Positions 15,157 to 23,522 are shown, counted from the first letter of the stretch. The stretch: 42,553 bases of DNA from Streptomyces sp. MA5143a (GCF_900290235.1 NZ_OLMK01000122.1:1-42553), one strand, 5' to 3'. Numbers and translations are program-made. The notes: generated by a model not told the origin, from the sequence alone.

Positions 15157-16904
15157 GCCCCACCACCCTTTCCGCCGGTCCGGACCACGGTCACGTCACC
15201 TTCCTCGGTGCCGGACCCGGGGATCCGGGACTGCTGACCCTGCGCGCCGTGGAGGCGCTGGCGAACGCGGACGTCCTCGTCGCCGAGCACGACGTGCTCG
15301 ACGTGGTGCGCGCGCATGCCCGTCCGGGCGTCGCCGTACTGGACACCGACACGGGCCCGCCGTCGCCCGTGGCCGCGGCGCCCTCGGCCTCTTCCGCGGC
15401 TACTTCAGCGGATACGTTTTCGGGCACAGGCACGCCTCAGCTGACGGTTGTTGACGGCGCGTCGACAACCGTTGGTGCACCCGCTGTGCGGGATGCGGCA
15501 CATCTTGTCATGGAGGCCGCGAGGGGCGGCAAGCGGGTCGTCCGTGCGGTGTCCGGGGACCCTGGCCTGGACACCTACGCCACCGGGGAGATGCTGGCGT
15601 GCGCCGCCGCGGGCGTGCCGTTCGAGGTGGTGCCCGGTGTGGCGGCCGCCGTGGGCGTGCCCGCCTACGCGGGTGTGCCGCTGCGGGACGCGCAGGGCGC
15701 GGACGTGCGCTTCGTGGACGCGCGCACGGCGTCCGAGCGGTGCTGGACCGAGGTCGGCGCGTCCGACGGGACCGTCGTGGTCTCGGCGACGCTGGAGACC
15801 GTGGCCGCCGCCGCCGGTGAGCTGGTCGCCGCCGGCCGCAAGCCCGATACGCCGCTGACCGTCACCGTCGCCGGGACGACGACCCGGCAGCGGACCTGGA
15901 CCGCCACGCTCGGCACGATCGCGCAGGTGCTGAAGCAGGCCAAGGTGTTGCCCTCGCCGGAGGGCGGCAGGCCGGTGATAGCCGTGGTCGGTGAGCGTTC
16001 CGCCGCGGCCCAGCGCGACCAGTTGTCGTGGTTCGAGAGCAAGCCGCTGTTCGGCTGGCGGGTCCTCGTGCCGCGCACGAAGGAGCAGGCCGCCTCGCTC
16101 TCCGACCAGCTGCGGTCCTACGGGGCCGTGCCGCACGAGGTGCCGACGATCGCCGTCGAACCGCCGCGGACGCCGCAGCAGATGGAGCGCGCGGTCAAGG
16201 GCCTGGTGACCGGACGGTACGAGTGGATCGCCTTCACCTCGGTGAACGCGGTCAAGGCCGTACGGGAGAAGTTCGAGGAGTACGGGCTCGACGCGCGGGC
16301 CTTCGCGGGGATCAAGGTCGCCGCGGTGGGTGAGCAGACCGCCAGGGCGCTGGTCGCGTTCGGGGTGAAGCCGGACCTGGTGCCGAGCGGTGAGCAGTCC
16401 GCGGCCGGGCTGCTGGAGGACTGGCCGCCGTACGACCCCGTCTTCGACCCGATCGACCGGGTGTTCCTGCCGCGGGCGGACATCGCCACGGAGACGCTGG
16501 TCGCCGGGTTGATCGAGCTCGGGTGGGAGGTCGACGACGTGACCGCCTACCGGACCGTGCGGGCCTCGCCGCCGCCGGCGGAGACCCGTGAGGCGATCAA
16601 GGGCGGTGGCTTCGACGCCGTGCTGTTCACGTCGTCGTCCACCGTGCGGAACCTGGTCGGCATCGCCGGCAAGCCGCACAACGTGACCGTGATCGCCTGT
16701 ATCGGTCCCGCGACGGCGAAGACGGCCGAGGAGCACGGGCTGCGGGTGGACGTGATGGCTCCCGAGCCGTCCGTGCACAAGCTGGCGGAGGCGCTCGCCG
16801 ACTTCGGCCTCCGGCGCCGGGCTGCCGCCCTGGAGGCGGGGGATCCGGTGACGCGGCCGAGCGAGCGGCGGCCGGGGGCTCGGCGGAGGCGCAACACGAC
16901 CTGA
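15153..16904 (+). CDS. hemD: Uroporphyrinogen-III synthase fused to a methyltransferase-like domain
   Basis: A 583-residue fusion. Residues 1-265 resemble uroporphyrinogen-III C-methyltransferase (HVTFLGAGPGDPGLLTLRAVEAL at the start, VVPGVAAAVGVPAYAGVPL, DTPLTVTVAGTTTRQRTWTATL). However, the usual GDPFVFGRGGEE motif reads SGDPGLDTYATGE, and a Ser/Ala-rich insertion lies near 60-105. The methylase may therefore be weak or inactive. Residues 290-560 are the HemD fold (VLVPRTKEQAASLSDQLRSYG, WIAFTSVNAVKAVREKF, FLPRADIATETLVAGL), which cyclises hydroxymethylbilane. The TTG start at 15153 is coupled to the hemC stop, with GGGGGAG 8 nt upstream. A hairpin terminator follows. Confidence 0.93.
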   Translation: MSPTTLSAGPDHGHVTFLGAGPGDPGLLTLRAVEALANADVLVAEHDVLDVVRAHARPGVAVLDTDTGPPSPVAAAPSASSAATSADTFSGTGTPQLTVVDGASTTVGAPAVRDAAHLVMEAARGGKRVVRAVSGDPGLDTYATGEMLACAAAGVPFEVVPGVAAAVGVPAYAGVPLRDAQGADVRFVDARTASERCWTEVGASDGTVVVSATLETVAAAAGELVAAGRKPDTPLTVTVAGTTTRQRTWTATLGTIAQVLKQAKVLPSPEGGRPVIAVVGERSAAAQRDQLSWFESKPLFGWRVLVPRTKEQAASLSDQLRSYGAVPHEVPTIAVEPPRTPQQMERAVKGLVTGRYEWIAFTSVNAVKAVREKFEEYGLDARAFAGIKVAAVGEQTARALVAFGVKPDLVPSGEQSAAGLLEDWPPYDPVFDPIDRVFLPRADIATETLVAGLIELGWEVDDVTAYRTVRASPPPAETREAIKGGGFDAVLFTSSSTVRNLVGIAGKPHNVTVIACIGPATAKTAEEHGLRVDVMAPEPSVHKLAEALADFGLRRRAAALEAGDPVTRPSERRPGARRRRNTT

Positions 16905-16936
16905 GCGGGTCGTGCCGGTCGTGCCGGTCTTACGTG

Positions 16937-16968
16937 AGGGGCGGCGGTTCTTGGGGACCGCCGCCCCT
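16937..16968 (+). terminator. Terminator of the rex-hemACD operon
   Basis: A perfect 12-bp stem (16937-16948 with 16957-16968) with an 8-nt loop lies about 30 nt after the hemD stop. It marks the end of the operon and the left border of the region that separates hemD from hemB. Confidence 0.85.
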
Positions 16969-17050
16969 GCGTCTTGCGCGGTGGCTGTGTCAGCGGCCGG
17001 AGGTGTGGGGGAGGGAGGGCGGCGGGTGTGGTGGCGATCAGCCTCATCGG

Positions 17051-17062
17051 TACCCTGCGCGT
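17051..17062 (+). promoter_or_regulatory. Candidate leaderless -10 element for the gene at 17063
   Basis: TACCCT (17051-17056) lies 6 nt before the ATG at 17063. Confidence 0.45.
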
Positions 17063-17482
17063 ATGGCCGACCTCTACGCAGTCGACGTGTCGATGAACCT
17101 GGCGGCTACGGTGCCGGACGCGGTGCTCTGCGAGTTGCGCCGGCACCTCGGCCATGAGGGGACGAGCGACGGTCTGGCCGAGGACGCCGACGACTACCTC
17201 CTCTGGGCCGATCGCGGCCCTGCCAGACGCATTGGTGGAGTCCTGGTCGGCGAGCTGATCAGAACGGGCCGGGGCTGGGCCCTGACGGTCCGCCAAGAAG
17301 TGCATGCCGAAGTCATGGAACAGGTCGACGCCTTGATCGAGACGCTGGCGTTCCACTCGGCCACGGAGGGCGTCGTCGGTCAGATCCGGTTCTACGAGGA
17401 CGAGGTTCCCGATCTGCTTCTCACAAGGTCAGGGGAACTGGAGAGGGTGTCCTTGAGTCGGCTGCCGGAATCGAAGCTCTAG
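17063..17482 (+). CDS. Hypothetical 139-residue protein next to the toxin-immunity pair
   Basis: I do not recognise a family. The product is a small, acidic, soluble alpha/beta protein. It begins ADLYAVDVSMNLAATVPDAVLCELRRHLG; strands near VGELIRTGRGWALTVRQEV and VVGQIRFYEDEVPDLLLTR alternate with helices. It converges on the immunity gene with a 33-nt gap and sits beside a polymorphic toxin, so an orphan immunity role is possible, but this rests on position only. The ATG at 17063 is preferred over upstream in-frame starts because of a TACCCT hexamer 6 nt upstream. Confidence 0.7.
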   Translation: MADLYAVDVSMNLAATVPDAVLCELRRHLGHEGTSDGLAEDADDYLLWADRGPARRIGGVLVGELIRTGRGWALTVRQEVHAEVMEQVDALIETLAFHSATEGVVGQIRFYEDEVPDLLLTRSGELERVSLSRLPESKL

Positions 17483-17515
17483 CGGACTGCTTCCGGCCGA
17501 GCGAGGAACGGGGTC

Positions 17516-18379
17516 TCACGTCTCGAACTCGCCGACCCAGGAGCGCTCCAGCAGGTGCTTGGGCAGGTACTCGGACTCGACGTTGATGGGCATGCCCACG
17601 TCGTGGGCGAGGCAAGCCATGGCGAGGGGACCGAGGGCGACAGCTCCGTCGGTGCTCTGTTCGCGGTCCTCGTTCGCCGTCCAGTACTCCTTGTGGAGTC
17701 GGAGGGCCTCGACGAGGGCGGTGTTGAACTGTTCCTCGTCCCGCTTGAGGAACTGCAGAAACAGGTTGAGCGGCGGGTAGAGGACCTTCAGCATCAGCTC
17801 CCGGTCGGCAACCCGGAGGCGATCAGGGTCGGTCCCCCGGAAGGCTGCGGTGAACTTGTCGCCGAGCCCGGGACGTTCCATCCAGTACGTCTGCAGAGCA
17901 TCGACCCAGTCGTAGATGTAGTCGTCGTACTCCGCCCTCGAACCGCGCAGTAGATCGACCGGCACGTCGGACAGTCGTGTCATGCGGTCCTGGTCCCGGC
18001 AGATGACCGCCAGCCAGAACGCGGTGATCCAGTTACCGGCGTCGGTGAAGTGCTGGGCGCCGATGGCCCGGATCGTGCGTACCTTGTGCGCGATCCGGCA
18101 CTCCACCGTCTCCTGATCCGTGGTGGCCGCCGCGAACATGGCGGAGCCGAGCTGCATCGCCGTCACCCAGGCTTCCCAGGTCTCGGACTTGTCAGCGGTG
18201 GGGTCGTGGAGGCAGTGCAGCGTCGCCTTGCTCAAGGCGCTGCTGAAGATGAGGCCGAACATCTCGGGATGCTCCGAGAGAAGCTCTGTCTCTTCGAGCA
18301 AGCGCCGGTCAGCCGCCTCGATGAAATCCGTTGCATCCGCAGGTGAAGCGTCATCGCCCCGCGGCACACGTACGACCAT
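17516..18379 (-). CDS. Imm49-family immunity protein
   Basis: A 287-residue, mostly alpha-helical cytosolic protein. Its C-terminal segment (DVGMPINVESEYLPKHLLERSWVGEF) and internal DWVDALQTYWMERPGLGDKF stretch look like the Imm49 family of Streptomyces as I remember it. Its start codon overlaps the stop of the large toxin gene (ATGA), so the two are translated together, as expected for toxin and antidote. It should bind and neutralise the C-terminal nuclease of the toxin. No signal peptide or membrane helix is seen. An Imm49 HMM search would settle the family. Confidence 0.8.
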   Translation of the reverse strand: MVVRVPRGDDASPADATDFIEAADRRLLEETELLSEHPEMFGLIFSSALSKATLHCLHDPTADKSETWEAWVTAMQLGSAMFAAATTDQETVECRIAHKVRTIRAIGAQHFTDAGNWITAFWLAVICRDQDRMTRLSDVPVDLLRGSRAEYDDYIYDWVDALQTYWMERPGLGDKFTAAFRGTDPDRLRVADRELMLKVLYPPLNLFLQFLKRDEEQFNTALVEALRLHKEYWTANEDREQSTDGAVALGPLAMACLAHDVGMPINVESEYLPKHLLERSWVGEFET

Positions 18380-20925
18380 CAGTTGCTCCCGGGCTTGCCG
18401 ATGATGAACTGCTGCATCTCATAACCAGCATATTTGCCGCCCGGCGTGGCGTCCGCCTTGACCAGGACGTAGTCGACCTTCCCCAGGGCGAGGGCTATGC
18501 GCAGTTTGCCGGCGAGGTCGGCCTCGGCTTGGTCCTTCGCCCTGTCGGCCCGCTTGTCCATCTCCTTGAGGATGGTCTCGAAGTATTCGCGGGTGCCCTG
18601 CTCTACGCGATTGCCCAGATGGCTCGTCCGCTCTCCGATCTTCGCGGTCGTGGATCCCTTGGCTTCGACGACGACGTAACCCCCGCCAGGCTTCTCGTAG
18701 ATCTGGTCGAACCGGTTGTTGCCGAAGGCTCCGTCGTCCACACGTCGCGCTCCTGGATAGCGCTCCGGTATGGCGTGGTGTTCTGCGACGCGCTCCCCGA
18801 ACAGCTCGCTCTGCTTGAGCATGTCGCCGTGCAACGGAGAGTGGGCGGCCTCGGCGGCGTCCATCGCCGCCTCCGCCTCGGCGGTTCGGTGTTTCAGGTA
18901 CTCCTTCTCGGCAGCGGTCAGCGACTTCTCGGCAGCCGTGTCGGCCACGATGGCGTCGTGACGCGAGGTAGCCCATTCGTCGAGACGGTCCAGCACGCCG
19001 CTGTCGACACTCTTCCGGACCCCCGTCCCGTGCGGATTCGGGTCCATGTACCGCGCCGGGATCGCCGGCGGCAGATCGCTCTTGGAGATCCACTTGGTGG
19101 GATCCGCCGGATCCCGGACCAGAATGGGCAGACGTCGTCCGAACACCTCGGCCGAGGCGGACCTTCGATAACCGTTGGACCGGTAATGCTCCTTGAACCA
19201 GCGCGGATCGTTGTTGGCGAGATCCACGTGCCGCTGCATGACGGCACGCGCGTCCATCTGGTCGACGCGTCCCGACTGCGGCCCGCCTTCGCTGGAGGCT
19301 CCTTCGTCCGTCCTGCCGCCCGCAGCCGCGTCGTCACCGAGCCCACGCGCCTCATCACCGGACCGACCCAGATCGTCGAGCCAGTCGGACCCGCCCGAGC
19401 CACCTGACCGGGGCGGCAGTCCGTTACCGCCCCGCCCACCGTCCGTGGTGATGCTTTCTGCTCCACGGCCGACGGTCCCGGCACCGTCCCCGGCGCGGGT
19501 CCCGACTGCCGCGGTCTCCCGTTCGCCAGCCGTCCCCGGCGTACGCTCCCGCCCCCCGGTCTCCCCGGCGCGCTGTTCCGCCGTCCGCTCGTGGCGGATG
19601 GCGTCCAGGGACTCCCGTACCGTTCCGTCCGCGTTGTGCAGGACCAGGGTCTTGGTGTCGAGGTAGACGACCTTGCCCTCGGGGGTGGTCATGCGGACGG
19701 AGTTCTCGGGGGTGAGGCCGGCCGGGAGGTCGTCGGCGATGTTCGGGGTGTCGGCTATCCGGTAGGTGCCCTCGCCGAGCCTGATGTGCGTGCCGTTCGT
19801 GATGCCCCGCAGCCCGGCCATGACGTCACTGATCTTCACGGCGGTCCCGCCGATGCCCTTCGCGATGTACGTCATCGGGTCGACGATCCGCCCCGCCCTG
19901 CCCGCGAAGGAGAGGGCCTTCGCGATCGCCCCGGCCTTGCCGGTCGCCGCGACCGCTCCGCCCGTTCCACCCGTGAAGACGGTGGTGAGGACGTTGAAGG
20001 TGACGGCCCCGGCGGCGCGTGAGGGGTTCTTGCCCCACTCGTCGTACGCGATGAGCGCCTTTCCGGTCTCCACGACGGCCGTGCGGGAGTCGCGGAGCCA
20101 GGAGGGGAGTTTGTCGGCCGGGGTCAGCCAGTACGCGGCGCCGAGCGGTGTTCCCGTGATCAGGACGCCGGTCGCGAGCTTGCCGAGGCCGGTCCAAGCC
20201 TGTCCCGCCGCGTCCCAGCCGTTGAAGCCGACCAGTGTGCCGAGGCCCTTGATCGTGCCCCACACCCCGTCCACGACGAAGCCGACCGTGAAGTCCCAGG
20301 CGTGCTCGTGGAAGTAGTACCAGGGGTTGGACTCCTCGACGACGTCACCCCAGGGCAGACCGGCGGCGTTGTTGAGGTCCTCGCCCCGGTAGCCGTACAT
20401 GTTCTCTTTGCCGGAGCCGTCGTCGATGACGAGCGGAGCCCCGCCGACCAGTGCGACGATCTTGTTGTGACAGGCCCGCTCGGCGGCCTGAAAGGCGGAC
20501 CAGGCCGCGTTCACCGCGTTGCGGCGGGCCGTGTTCTCGTCGATGAGGTCGCCGTCCGCCACCCAGTCGTCGTCGTCCGCGACGCGCCGTTCGAACGCCG
20601 CGGCCTCCTCGCGGAGTGTGTTGAGCCGGTCGACCAGGGGCCGGACCTCGGTCGCGTAGTCGAGAAGTGCCTTGGAGACCGTGTCCAGCTCGGTCTGCAG
20701 GTCGTGGCCGGTCGACGAGACGGGCGCCGTCGTCGCGAAGAGCTGGTCGGCCTCGGGGGCCTTGTAGAAAGGTTCCAGCAGGTTGAAGTTGGCGTCGATC
20801 AGCAGACCCGCCGCGCCGATCGCCATGCCGTCGAACGCTATGTCCCCGGCGTCCGTCTCCAGTTGCTCCAGATTCCCGGTGAACTCCGGTATCTCGGCCG
20901 AGACAACGGGCCTGTCCTCGCTCAC
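18379..20925 (-). CDS. Polymorphic toxin, type VII-style N-terminus with C-terminal PD-(D/E)xK nuclease
   Basis: An 848-residue multidomain toxin. Residues 1-165 are helical and WXG100/LXG-like (coiled-coil rich, no signal peptide), fitting ESX/type VII export. Residues 195-370 form a glycine/alanine-rich hydrophobic pre-toxin region (WGTIKGLGTLVGFNGWDAAGQAW onward) common in Streptomyces toxins. Residues about 445-560 are a Gly/Ser/Glu-rich linker. The C-terminal 150 residues carry a restriction-endonuclease-like core: D740 in NRFDQIYE, E754-x-K756 in YVVVEAKG, and Q776 in VEQGTREYF. Cleavage of target-cell nucleic acid is inferred. The GTG start has a GGGGG ribosome binding site 5 nt upstream. 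The downstream immunity gene overlaps by ATGA. Confidence 0.85.
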   Translation of the reverse strand: MSEDRPVVSAEIPEFTGNLEQLETDAGDIAFDGMAIGAAGLLIDANFNLLEPFYKAPEADQLFATTAPVSSTGHDLQTELDTVSKALLDYATEVRPLVDRLNTLREEAAAFERRVADDDDWVADGDLIDENTARRNAVNAAWSAFQAAERACHNKIVALVGGAPLVIDDGSGKENMYGYRGEDLNNAAGLPWGDVVEESNPWYYFHEHAWDFTVGFVVDGVWGTIKGLGTLVGFNGWDAAGQAWTGLGKLATGVLITGTPLGAAYWLTPADKLPSWLRDSRTAVVETGKALIAYDEWGKNPSRAAGAVTFNVLTTVFTGGTGGAVAATGKAGAIAKALSFAGRAGRIVDPMTYIAKGIGGTAVKISDVMAGLRGITNGTHIRLGEGTYRIADTPNIADDLPAGLTPENSVRMTTPEGKVVYLDTKTLVLHNADGTVRESLDAIRHERTAEQRAGETGGRERTPGTAGERETAAVGTRAGDGAGTVGRGAESITTDGGRGGNGLPPRSGGSGGSDWLDDLGRSGDEARGLGDDAAAGGRTDEGASSEGGPQSGRVDQMDARAVMQRHVDLANNDPRWFKEHYRSNGYRRSASAEVFGRRLPILVRDPADPTKWISKSDLPPAIPARYMDPNPHGTGVRKSVDSGVLDRLDEWATSRHDAIVADTAAEKSLTAAEKEYLKHRTAEAEAAMDAAEAAHSPLHGDMLKQSELFGERVAEHHAIPERYPGARRVDDGAFGNNRFDQIYEKPGGGYVVVEAKGSTTAKIGERTSHLGNRVEQGTREYFETILKEMDKRADRAKDQAEADLAGKLRIALALGKVDYVLVKADATPGGKYAGYEMQQFIIGKPGSN

Positions 20926-21387
20926 GCCTACCCCCGTGGACGCCCTCGCGGATTCGTTCGCGGATCGCTGCCCTCAAGTGGGCGGTTGATCGCATGTCTG
21001 ACGCTCCGACGTATGAACGTGTGAGGAGCACTCAGTCGATCATTTGTACCAAAATTGCGATCGCGATCCCATGTGCTTCTGGCCAAAGCTCGCCGTGTGG
21101 GGGGGGCAGGTGGCCCTCCGAAGCCCGGGAACACGGGTCCCGGTTGGGCGAGTGGCGGGGCTGCGGGCGGTGAAAGAGGAAGAACTCTTGGGAGAGAAAC
21201 CTTCCAAACCAACCAAACCCCGTGTTCGTCACCCGCTGGGGTGAAATGTGTCAAGTCGGCTGGCGTGACGATGGTTTGGGCGTGCAGGCTCGGCGGAGAC
21301 AACCGCAGACATGCGTCGGCCCCCGCCGGGACTTCCACCTCCCAGTGCGAGGGCCTGACCACCGAGGAGAAGAAGAGAGCTTCCCTC
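20926..21387. promoter_or_regulatory. Divergent intergenic region between the toxin and the winged-helix gene
   Basis: 462 nt without a convincing gene. It is lower in GC than its surroundings, with AT-richer patches near 21030-21060 and 21190-21225. It contains a TCACCC-GCTG-GGGTGA inverted repeat at 21229-21244. I cannot place promoter hexamers with confidence. Reading frames through the region on both strands lack family similarity and start signals. Confidence 0.5.
21229..21244. promoter_or_regulatory. Candidate operator upstream of the winged-helix gene
   Basis: Perfect 6-bp inverted arms (21229-21234 and 21239-21244) with a 4-nt centre lie 143 nt before the start at 21388. It could be a site for the encoded winged-helix protein itself; that is inference. 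Confidence 0.35.
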
Positions 21388-22446
21388 ATGGCTGAGACCA
21401 AGCCTAGTGGCGCCGTGCGCCCGCAGTCCTGTATCCGGCGAAACGCCACCCGTTCCGGGGTCACCCACATCAGGGAGTACCAGCCCGACCGGTTCACGAT
21501 CATCGGCAACCACCTCGCGCAGCACCGCGAGTTGTCCCTGACCGCCATCGGGCTCGGGACCCACATCCTCTCCCTGCCCCAGGGTGCCTCCGCCGACATC
21601 CGCACCCTCGCCGAGCGGTTCCCCGAGGGGCGCGACCGGATCGCCTTCGCCCTGCGTGAGCTGGAGGCGCACGGGTACATCGAGCGGGTGCGTGAGCGGG
21701 TTGACGGGGGGCGTGTCGTCACGCGTACGTACGCGTACAACGCTCCGGCGCTCACGCGTGACCGTCGGGCGGCGGCGGCGAGCGCAGCGGACGGGGCGGG
21801 CCTCTCCGCCGCGCTGCCGCCGGGGGCCGTGCCCGTCGGCCAGGGCGTTTCCGCCAGTCCGCCGGGCTCCGCGGATTCCGTGCCGCCCGCTGCTTCTGCC
21901 GCTCCGGTCCCGGCGCGCTGGGGCGTGGGAGACGCCGCCCGCGCTGAAGACGGCGTACTCGCCGCACCGCAGTCCGCCGCCTCCGAGTCCGTCGAACCCG
22001 AGTCATCCGGCGGCGAACACCACGACAAGGCCGTCGCCCTGCTTGTGGGGCTGCGCCGGACCGACGACCGGTTCACGCTCTCCCGGCGGGACGTACGCCG
22101 TCTCACTCCGGCCGTCATCGCCTGGTTCGACAACGGTGCCAGTGCGACGGCGGTGCACCACGCCATGACGGCCGACGTGCCCGCCCTCGTCGAGCATCCG
22201 GCCGGCTTTCTCGCCTATCGGCTGCGGGAACTGCTCCCACCACCGTTGCCGCCCTCGGCGGAAGTGTCCGAGCGCGGGGTCCCAGAGGCCCAGCCGTCCC
22301 CCTCGTACCCCATGGTCGACTGCGCGGGTGGCTGCAATCGTGCCTTCCGCCAACCGGAGGGCACGTGGTGCCGGGACTGCCGGGCCGAGCGCGACCGTCG
22401 CACCGCCGAAGCCGAAGCGGAAGCCGTCTGCGGCCGTGCGGCCTGA
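21388..22446 (+). CDS. Winged-helix DNA-binding protein with C-terminal zinc ribbon
   Basis: A 352-residue protein. Residues 30-120 form a winged helix of the replication-initiator/HTH_36 style (RFTIIGNHLAQHRELSLTAIGLGTHILSLP, then IRTLAERF, IAFALRELEAHGYIERV, and a wing RVVTRTYAY). A disordered Ala/Pro-rich stretch spans about 125-210. A second helical domain (HDKAVALLVGLRRTDDRFTLSRRDVRRLTPAV) follows, then a four-cysteine zinc ribbon: C312-x3-C316 and C328-x2-C331. It may be a regulator or a plasmid/phage-type DNA-binding protein. Start ATG 21388 is chosen because AAGAGAG lies 8 nt upstream; the upstream in-frame extension is not similar to anything I know. Confidence 0.78.
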   Translation: MAETKPSGAVRPQSCIRRNATRSGVTHIREYQPDRFTIIGNHLAQHRELSLTAIGLGTHILSLPQGASADIRTLAERFPEGRDRIAFALRELEAHGYIERVRERVDGGRVVTRTYAYNAPALTRDRRAAAASAADGAGLSAALPPGAVPVGQGVSASPPGSADSVPPAASAAPVPARWGVGDAARAEDGVLAAPQSAASESVEPESSGGEHHDKAVALLVGLRRTDDRFTLSRRDVRRLTPAVIAWFDNGASATAVHHAMTADVPALVEHPAGFLAYRLRELLPPPLPPSAEVSERGVPEAQPSPSYPMVDCAGGCNRAFRQPEGTWCRDCRAERDRRTAEAEAEAVCGRAA

Positions 22447-22525
22447 GCACCCGGCAGGAAGCGCCTCGCGGGGCGTATGAGCCTCCGCATCGATCTGAAC
22501 GCCTCACCACTTCGAGGGAGCTGAC

Positions 22526-22888
22526 ATGGCCCACCCCATGCCCCACCACATGACCCACTCCGCCTACGTGGAGGTGTACGGCACGCTGCGTCAAGCGGCT
22601 GCCGCACTGGAGGAACTGAAGCGGACGGGCGCCGGGGAAGGCTTCGCGGAACCCTACGCCGGAGCCGCCATGCACGCGGTGAGGTTCGCCGTGGCCGTTC
22701 TTCACCCCGTCCTGCCCTGCCAGCCGGGGCCGCCCGCCGACCACGAGCCCCAGCGGCAACTGGACCTCGCCGCGCACTGGCGGGACGCCGCGTTCGAGAT
22801 CGGGGAGTTCGCGCCGGAGCCCGCCTTGCGGGTTGTCAGGGGCGAGGAAGGCACCCATCCGCGAGGAGGTGGCGTTCAGGGGGCGTAA
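22526..22888 (+). CDS. Hypothetical 120-residue helical protein
   Basis: Family not recognised. It begins with a His/Met-rich stretch (MAHPMPHHMTHS), followed by two predicted long helices (YVEVYGTLRQAAAALEELKR and AGAAMHAVRFAVAVLHPVL), a proline-rich turn, and a further helix (QLDLAAHWRDAAFEIGEF). There is no signal peptide or membrane span. GAGGGAG about 6 nt upstream supports the ATG at 22526. It follows the winged-helix gene after 79 nt and is probably co-transcribed with it. The His-rich start might bind metal, but no firm motif is present. Confidence 0.7.
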   Translation: MAHPMPHHMTHSAYVEVYGTLRQAAAALEELKRTGAGEGFAEPYAGAAMHAVRFAVAVLHPVLPCQPGPPADHEPQRQLDLAAHWRDAAFEIGEFAPEPALRVVRGEEGTHPRGGGVQGA

Positions 22889-22986
22889 GACGGCCGCGTT
22901 GTGCGTCAGTTCACCCTCGCGCAGCCGGTGTTCGCGCTGGCAGAGTGGACGTGTATCGCGCGGGCCGACGGGGGAGGCACGGGAGC

Positions 22987-23517
22987 ATGACAGCGATGAT
23001 CTCGGTGAAGGTCGAGGGGCCGGTCGGGCTGGACGAGCCGCAGGAGCTTCTGGAGGAGCTGGGCCGGGAGACGGGGCTCGACTGGCGGCTGGAGACGGTC
23101 GGGCAGAAGGGCACGCTGGGCGGCGATCTCGCCTTCACGCTGCTGGAGGCGCTGTTGGAGGGTGCGGTGGGAGCCGCGGTCGGGGTCGCCGCGCAGCGGG
23201 CGGTCGACACCTGGCGGGGGCGGCGGCTCGATCCGCCGACGGTCACCATCGTCTTCCAGATGCCTCAGACGCCGGGGGTGCCGCCGGTGCCGGGGACGCC
23301 GCCGCCGGTGCCGGGGGCGCCAACAGTGCCGGGGGCGCCAACAGTGCCGGGGGCGCCAACAGTGCCGGGGGCGCCTACAGCTCCGGGGGCGCCTATAGCT
23401 CCAGGTGCGCCGGGGACCGCGGGTACGTCGGGCGCTCCGGGTACGTCCGAGCCGCCGCACGCCCCCGGTGACGACGTCGGTGGTTCCGCCGGGCCCGGCA
23501 CCCCTGAAGGGAGCTGA
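22987..23517 (+). CDS. EACC1-like small protein with GAPxxP repeat tail
   Basis: A 176-residue protein. Residues 1-92 fit my recollection of the effector-associated constant component EACC1: an opening strand (MISVKVEG), a helix (EPQELLEELGRETGL), a strand (DWRLETV), a glycine-rich, partly hydrophobic helical hairpin (LGGDLAFTLLEALLEGAVGAAVGVAAQRAVDTW), and a final strand (TVTIVFQM). Residues 108-143 are six hexapeptide units of the form VPGAPT, encoded by 18-bp tandem repeats. The remainder is Gly/Pro/Ser-rich. GGGGAGG lies 9 nt before the ATG. It precedes the caspase gene by 5 nt. EACC1 assignment is by eye and needs a profile search. Confidence 0.75.
   Translation: MTAMISVKVEGPVGLDEPQELLEELGRETGLDWRLETVGQKGTLGGDLAFTLLEALLEGAVGAAVGVAAQRAVDTWRGRRLDPPTVTIVFQMPQTPGVPPVPGTPPPVPGAPTVPGAPTVPGAPTVPGAPTAPGAPIAPGAPGTAGTSGAPGTSEPPHAPGDDVGGSAGPGTPEGS
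23308..23415 (+). repeat. 18-bp in-frame tandem repeat (six units)
   Basis: Units start at 23308, 23326, 23344, 23362, 23380 and 23398. The first three (GTGCCGGGGGCGCCAACA) are identical and the others differ at 1-7 positions. Each encodes six residues of the proline/glycine-rich tail of the EACC1-like protein. Exact copies point to recent slippage or expansion. Confidence 0.95.
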
Positions 23518-23522
23518 CGGGT

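Noticed and set aside
23308..23415. GAPxxP repeats considered as collagen-like
   Set aside because: The period is six, without glycine at every third residue, so a triple helix is not expected.
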